NCBI GenBank assembly: GCA_018821435.1
Contig: JAHJME010000044.1
Coordinates: 1 to 64,000, forward strand
Reading direction: 5' to 3'
Source of the DNA: Alphaproteobacteria bacterium
GTDB taxonomy: Bacteria > Pseudomonadota > Alphaproteobacteria > Caulobacterales > Caulobacteraceae
Length of the DNA stretch: 64,000 nucleotides
Position 1 is the first letter of the stretch. Each line of letters opens with the position of its first letter. The notes below the pieces were generated by a model. That model was not told the DNA's origin. It searched no databases and saw nothing but the letters and a program-made list of their open reading frames with translations. A program made the position numbers and the translations under genes. Of this stretch, positions 60,266 through 64,000 are shown in pieces.

Positions 60266-60640
60266 ATGACCGCGAAGAAGCCCACGCACCCGCTGATCCC
60301 CGCCGACCGGGTCAACGGAACCGAAGTCTACAACCAGGCCGGCGAGAAGCTGGGCAAGATCGAGGACATCGCCATCGAGAAAGTCTCGGGGGAGGTGGCC
60401 TATGCGATCCTGTCGTTCGGCGGGGTGCTGGGCATCGGCGCCAAGTACCACCCCGTGCCGTGGCGCCTGTTGAAGTACGACGCCGACAAGCGCGCCTACA
60501 CGATCCCCATGGACAAGGCCGCGCTGGAGCGCGCGCCGATGATCGACGAGAAGGAACTCAGCGGCTGGAACGACGAGCTCAGCCGCGAAGCCATCTACGG
60601 CTACTACTCCAGCTATGGCGTCGGCCCCTACTGGGGCTAG
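60266..60640 (+). CDS. PRC-barrel domain protein
   Basis: 124 residues. The PRC-barrel core runs about 10-85: VNGTEVYNQAGEKLGKIEDIAIEKVSGEVAYAILSFGG-type strands, then KYHPVPWRLLKYD. A tail rich in Tyr and Gly follows (YGYYSSYGVGPYWG). GAAGGAG lies about 8 bases before the ATG. Stand-alone PRC-barrel proteins occur in many Alphaproteobacteria as stress-induced cytoplasmic proteins. The role is unknown. It is separated by 50 bases from the regulator gene and may be read through from it. Confidence 0.92.
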   Translation: MTAKKPTHPLIPADRVNGTEVYNQAGEKLGKIEDIAIEKVSGEVAYAILSFGGVLGIGAKYHPVPWRLLKYDADKRAYTIPMDKAALERAPMIDEKELSGWNDELSREAIYGYYSSYGVGPYWG

Positions 60641-60730
60641 CCAGCGGTTTCACATTGGGTTCAGGTGCGACGCGCGAATAGAGAGGCGGCCCTCATCCTT
60701 TCGGCAACTCCCAGCGTACCTGAGACCCCC

Positions 60731-61114
60731 ATGCGACGATCTCTTCTTCCCCTCGCCGCCGTCCTGGCCCTGACCGCCGTTCTTCCCGCGAATGCGGCGG
60801 AGACGCACGGGGTGGCCGCGGCGTTCGGCAACACGGTCAAGGCGCTGTACCCGGACGGCAAGTACCAGTGGCTCTGGTTCCGGGCCGACGGAACGTGGGA
60901 AGCGTTTGGCCGTCGCGGCAAATGGTCGTCCGGCAAGTGGTCCGAGAAGGACGCCGGCAAAGTCTGCCTGAAACAGGCCAAGCCCCTGCCCATCCCATTC
61001 AACTACTGCACGGATTTCCCCACCAATGGCGGCGTCGGCGCGGTCTGGACCTCGAAGAGCATGGAAGGCGACCCGATCAAGGTCACCGTGGTCCGCGGCA
61101 TTCAGCGGCCTTAG
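60731..61114 (+). CDS. Secreted hypothetical protein (127 aa)
   Basis: The signal peptide is MRRSLLPLAAVLALTAVLPA (cut near NAAE). The mature part of about 105 residues is beta-rich. It has YPDGKYQWLWFRADGTWEAFGRRGKWSSGKW followed by a Cys pair (KVCLKQ and NYCTDF), likely a disulfide, and ends VRGIQRP. The 'xxFRADGTWExxGxxGxxxSGxWxxKDGKxCLxQ' pattern occurs in small secreted proteins of Caulobacteraceae, recalled but not checked. It overlaps the convergent beta-lactamase-like gene by 4 bases. Confidence 0.78.
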   Translation: MRRSLLPLAAVLALTAVLPANAAETHGVAAAFGNTVKALYPDGKYQWLWFRADGTWEAFGRRGKWSSGKWSEKDAGKVCLKQAKPLPIPFNYCTDFPTNGGVGAVWTSKSMEGDPIKVTVVRGIQRP

Positions 61115-62229
61115 TCGGCGGCCTGGAAGGCGTCGTCGCGGATCCATTGCTCGGCGACCGCGGCCGTCACCGACTGCATGAACGCCAGCCGCGCGGGCAC
61201 GGCCTGGCGGGTCCGCCGCATCATGACTGCCACCGCATAGGTGCGGCCGTCGGGCGCGGTCAGCAGGCCGACGTCGTTGATCCCCACCGAGGCGCCGCGG
61301 AAATCCTGGCCGGTGCCGGTCTTGTGGGCGATCGACCAGCCGGCCGGCAGGCCACCCTTCAACCGCTTCGGCCCCGTGCGCGCCTGGGCCATCAGGCCGA
61401 CCAGGCGCGCGGTCGAGGCCGGCGACAGCAATTCCCCGCGCGAGAGCATGGCCAGCGCCGTGGTGATCCCGGCCGGCGAGGCGCCGTCCAGCGGGTCGGC
61501 GAGATAGGCGTCCAGGGCGGCTTGCCGCGCGTCCATCGGCAAGGCCTCGCGCGCGGCCTGGAAGTTCCAGCCGATCCCATAGGTGGGCTGCCAGGTGAGG
61601 CCGGCCGTCAGCGCCTGCAGGTCGCGCTCATAGGCGCCAACCTTGACCCCCGTCAGGCCCATCTCGGTCAGCGTATCGGCCACGCCGTCAGGGCCGCCCA
61701 GCTCGCGCATCAGCCGGTCGTTGGCGGCGTTGTCGCTTTCCACAAGGGCGCGGCGCAGCAGGTCGGAGATCGGGGTGGAATAGCCTGCGGCGCCGATCTT
61801 GTAGGCCACAGGCTGGAAGAACACCGAGCGGTCGCCGTCGGTGAGGGTGACCGTGGCCTCGGGGTCCAGGCGGCCGTCGTCGGCCGCGCGCATCACCGCG
61901 ATGGCGACCCACAGCTTGGAGACGCTCTGCTGGGGATAGGGCCGGTCCTGGTCGACGCCGGCGGTCCAGCCCGTGGCGACATCGGTCACCGCGATGCCGA
62001 CCTCCTCGCCATAGGCCGCCGCCAGTTCGTCCAGGCGGGCTTGCAGAGCGGCGGGCGCGGGCGGGGCCTGCTTGCGGAGGATCTCGAAGCGCGTGGCCGT
62101 CAGCGGCCCGGAGGCGAGCTTCGCGGCGCGGTCGGCCGAGACCAGTCCGCCGGCCAGGGACGCGGCCAGCACGAGGACGCCCAGGGCGACGCCCCGGCGG
62201 CCTCGGACATATCGGAACCACGGCGCCAT
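61111..62229 (-). CDS. Class A beta-lactamase-like serine hydrolase
   Basis: 372 residues. One N-terminal membrane segment or signal (GVALGVLVLAASLAGGLV) is followed by a class A fold. The active-site SxxK is in YPQQSVSKLWVAI, SDN in VESDNAANDRL and KTG in IAHKTGTGQDF. The omega region reads YERDLQ where class A has ExxLN. The Glu is present but Asn is replaced by Gln, and about 40 extra residues (TWQPTYGIGWNFQ...) follow before the next helix. It could hydrolyse beta-lactams or be a related peptidase. Resistance cannot be concluded from sequence. Confidence 0.85.
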   Translation of the reverse strand: MAPWFRYVRGRRGVALGVLVLAASLAGGLVSADRAAKLASGPLTATRFEILRKQAPPAPAALQARLDELAAAYGEEVGIAVTDVATGWTAGVDQDRPYPQQSVSKLWVAIAVMRAADDGRLDPEATVTLTDGDRSVFFQPVAYKIGAAGYSTPISDLLRRALVESDNAANDRLMRELGGPDGVADTLTEMGLTGVKVGAYERDLQALTAGLTWQPTYGIGWNFQAAREALPMDARQAALDAYLADPLDGASPAGITTALAMLSRGELLSPASTARLVGLMAQARTGPKRLKGGLPAGWSIAHKTGTGQDFRGASVGINDVGLLTAPDGRTYAVAVMMRRTRQAVPARLAFMQSVTAAVAEQWIRDDAFQAAD

Positions 62230-62251
62230 TCGGACGGAACGCTCCAGCTAC

Positions 62252-63202
62252 TCAATCGTGCGCGTGACCGTGATGATGGTCGTGCGCCTCGCCGCCCCCG
62301 CGGACCTCGACGGTCACATGGGACAGGCCCGCCAGTCCAGCCAGCCGGGCGCGGTAGGTCGCCACAGGCTTGGGATGGGTCGCGGCGATGACCGCGATCA
62401 CGGCATGGTGCCCGGGACCCAGGCGCCAGAGGTGAAGATCGATGACCCGCTCCCCCTCGTCCGACAGCCGCCGACGCACCTCGGCGGTCAGCTCCGGCGA
62501 GGGATTGATGTCCACCAGCGCCGCGCCGGCCTTTTTCATCAGGCCCCAGGCGAAGTGGGCCACGAGGACGGCCGCCAACAGACCCGCGAGGGGATCGGCG
62601 AAGGTGAGGCCCATCTGGCCCGCGAAGATCGCGCCCAGGGCCAGGACACCCACCGCCGCATCGGCCGTCAGGTGCAGATGCGCCGCGGAAAGGTTTAGGT
62701 CGCCCTGCGCATCGTAGCGTTCCGCCGTGACGCCGCTGGGCTTCAGCAGCCAGACGCAGATGACGGTCACCACGAGGCCGCCGGCCGCGATCGGCAGGGC
62801 GTCCTGATAATGGACCGCCTCGGGGTGCAGCAGCCGCGCGATGCTCTCCCCGCCGATCAGGACGGCGGTCACGGCTAGGACCACGGCGTTCGCGAAGCCC
62901 GCCAGATAGCCGATCTTGCCGGTGCCGAAGCTGAACGCCGGATTGTCGGCGTGCCGCCGCGCCAAGCCATAGGCGGCGGCGGCCACCAGCAGGGCGATCA
63001 CATGGGCGCCCATGTGCAGGCCGCTGGCCACCAGCGCCATGGACCGCGTGGTGGCCCCGCCGATCACCAGGGCCACCAGCGTCGCCGCGCAGATGGCCGT
63101 CACGATCCAGGTTCGGCGCTCGTTCCGGCGATGGTCCGCCCCCAGATAGGTGCGGTCCTCACGGAAGGCGTCCAGCGGCTCGGGGCGGTCGGCGGTGGTC
63201 AT
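62252..63202 (-). CDS. dmeF: CDF-family divalent metal exporter, DmeF type
   Basis: 316 residues with six membrane segments. DmeF-type motifs are TRSMALVASGLHMGAHVIAL in TM2 (metal-site His and His in place of the usual Asp), FSFGTGKIGYLAGF, and AHLHLTADAAVGVLAL in TM5. A cytoplasmic C-terminal domain (VIDLHLWRLGPGHHAVIAVI) follows, and a His-rich tail (HDHHHGHAHD). These proteins export Co2+/Ni2+/Zn2+ in exchange for protons. The start codon lies one base from a palindrome matching Zur boxes, and a CobW-family GTPase is divergent, pointing to zinc-linked control. Confidence 0.9.
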   Translation of the reverse strand: MTTADRPEPLDAFREDRTYLGADHRRNERRTWIVTAICAATLVALVIGGATTRSMALVASGLHMGAHVIALLVAAAAYGLARRHADNPAFSFGTGKIGYLAGFANAVVLAVTAVLIGGESIARLLHPEAVHYQDALPIAAGGLVVTVICVWLLKPSGVTAERYDAQGDLNLSAAHLHLTADAAVGVLALGAIFAGQMGLTFADPLAGLLAAVLVAHFAWGLMKKAGAALVDINPSPELTAEVRRRLSDEGERVIDLHLWRLGPGHHAVIAVIAATHPKPVATYRARLAGLAGLSHVTVEVRGGGEAHDHHHGHAHD

Positions 63203-63203
63203 G

Positions 63204-63218
63204 TGTTACTTTATAACA
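63204..63218. promoter_or_regulatory. Zur-like box between dmeF and cobW-type gene
   Basis: TGTTACTTTATAACA has 5-base arms TGTTA/TAACA around an AT-rich centre, close to Zur boxes of Alphaproteobacteria (TGTTAT-ATAACA type). It lies directly against the dmeF ATG and 70 bases from the GTPase ATG. Confidence 0.65.
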
Positions 63219-63288
63219 TCTCGTTGGAATAACACTAGCCCAGCAAACGCCACTTCATAAGTGAGATCGCTCCGCTTACATGACGGCC

Positions 63289-64000
63289 ATGAGCGAGACC
63301 CTGATCACCAAGACGCCCGTGACCGTCCTGACCGGCTACCTCGGCGCCGGCAAGACCACGCTGCTGAACCGCATCCTCTCCGAGAACCACGGCAAGAAGT
63401 ACGCCGTGATCGTCAACGAGTTCGGCGAGGTCGGCATCGACAACGACCTGATCGTCGGGGCCGACGAAGAGGTCTTCGAGATGAACAACGGCTGTGTCTG
63501 CTGCACGGTGCGCGGCGACCTGATCCGGGTGCTGGCCGGCCTGATGAAGCGCAAGGGCGGCTTCGACGGGATCATCGTCGAGACTACGGGCCTGGCCGAC
63601 CCCGCGCCGGTGGCGCAGACGTTCTTCGTGGACGACGACGTGCGCGCGCGCACCGAGCTGGACAGCGTCACCACGGTCGTGGACGCCAAGCACCTGCCGC
63701 TGCGTCTGAAGGACAGCCGCGAGGCGGCCGAGCAGATCGCGTTCGCCGACCAGATCATCCTGAACAAGACCGACCTGGTGACGGCGGCGGAGTTGGCCGA
63801 GGTGGAGCGCGCGATCCGCACGCTCAACCCGATGGCGCCGATCATCCGCGCCCAGCGCTCGAACGTGCCGCTGGACCAGATCCTGGGCCGCCACGCCTTC
63901 GACCTGGCGCGGGTGACCGAGTTGCAGCCCAACTTCCTGAACCCCGCCCATGGCGAGGCGGGCCATGTGCATGACGAGCACTGCGATCACGACCACCACG
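63289..64000 (+). CDS. CobW/COG0523 metal-chaperone GTPase (3' end outside window)
   Basis: The frame is open to the window end (237 residues visible). The P-loop is in TVLTGYLGAGKTTLLN. The COG0523 metal motif is FEMNNGCVCCTVRGDL (CxCC). Switch residues are in VETTGLADPAP and the G4 motif is ILNKTDLV. A His-rich segment (AGHVHDEHCDHDHH) lies at the visible end, after which the C-terminal domain should follow. Zn-responsive members deliver zinc to client enzymes during zinc shortage, and the Zur-like box 70 bases upstream supports that subtype. An ATG three codons upstream (63280) is an alternative start. Confidence 0.93.
   Translation, partial: MSETLITKTPVTVLTGYLGAGKTTLLNRILSENHGKKYAVIVNEFGEVGIDNDLIVGADEEVFEMNNGCVCCTVRGDLIRVLAGLMKRKGGFDGIIVETTGLADPAPVAQTFFVDDDVRARTELDSVTTVVDAKHLPLRLKDSREAAEQIAFADQIILNKTDLVTAAELAEVERAIRTLNPMAPIIRAQRSNVPLDQILGRHAFDLARVTELQPNFLNPAHGEAGHVHDEHCDHDHH

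Noticed and set aside
56846..60640. A 1264-residue plus-strand open frame across the receptor/PepSY and regulator genes
   Set aside because: Most of it is antisense to a well-supported TonB receptor with a signal peptide and C-terminal Phe. Its product is low-complexity Arg/Val/Gln/His typical of GC-rich shadow frames.
1..64000. Prophage, transposon, CRISPR array or defence island
   Set aside because: No integrase, transposase, capsid, Cas or repeat-spacer pattern was seen. The terminase-like HTH protein stands alone.

Overview
This is a 64 kb piece of a GC-rich alphaproteobacterial chromosome. The likely family is Caulobacteraceae, close to Caulobacter. That placement is inferred from high GC at third codon positions, three TonB-dependent receptors, an alphaproteobacterial rplU-rpmA-obgE-proB-proA-nadD-rsfS order, a long Lys/Ala tail on ribosomal protein L21, and many short non-coding gaps. 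No tRNA, rRNA, CRISPR array, transposase or integrase was seen. No gap between genes exceeds about 300 bases.

Layout. The left 16 kb is almost entirely housekeeping and reads mostly leftward. From its upstream end it runs rplU, rpmA, a GNAT acetyltransferase, bioY, obgE, proB, a proA-like dehydrogenase, nadD, rsfS, asd, an amidase, rlmH, an EnvC-like LytM protein, ctpA, a YibQ-like divergent polysaccharide deacetylase and rppH. Several of these genes overlap by 1-4 bases, so they are probably co-transcribed in blocks. From 16.3 to 20.0 kb lies a small accessory patch: a VOC protein, tiny hypothetical proteins, an NmrA-like SDR with a divergent TetR regulator, and an NTF2-like secreted protein. 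Degenerate copies of one short intergenic repeat punctuate this patch.

From 20.0 to 27.1 kb sits a signalling module: a CHASE3-GAF hybrid kinase with three receiver domains, CheR, CheB and a receiver-kinase fusion. It is divergent from an orphan DNA-binding-type protein made of four tandem terminase-like HTH repeats, whose upstream region carries a LexA-type box. From 27 to 47.5 kb come metabolic and envelope genes: an aldo/keto reductase, a VanZ-like protein, a lipoprotein, a TonB siderophore receptor followed by a PiuC-type dioxygenase, glutaryl-CoA dehydrogenase, a PAS hybrid kinase, a LytS/LytTR pair, M20 and M19 peptidases, a DUF885 peptidase and an MHS-family transporter with an inserted soluble domain.

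From 47.5 to 64 kb are a second TonB receptor, a cytochrome c plus siroheme-synthase-like pair divergent from an IorAB-type molybdenum hydroxylase, an acyltransferase, and an alanine-rich lipoprotein. These are followed by a PepSY/TonB-receptor operon divergent from a membrane-anchored winged-helix regulator, a class A beta-lactamase-like enzyme, and a Zur-box-containing divergent pair (DmeF-type CDF exporter and CobW/COG0523 GTPase, cut by the window end).

The most interesting items are the four-repeat terminase-like HTH protein with its LexA-type box, the transmembrane OmpR-type regulator next to the receptor/PepSY operon with phased 10-bp direct repeats, the TetR/SDR twin operators, the truncated methyltransferase domain in the siroheme-synthase-like protein, and the dispersed repeat family at 16.7-19.9 kb.
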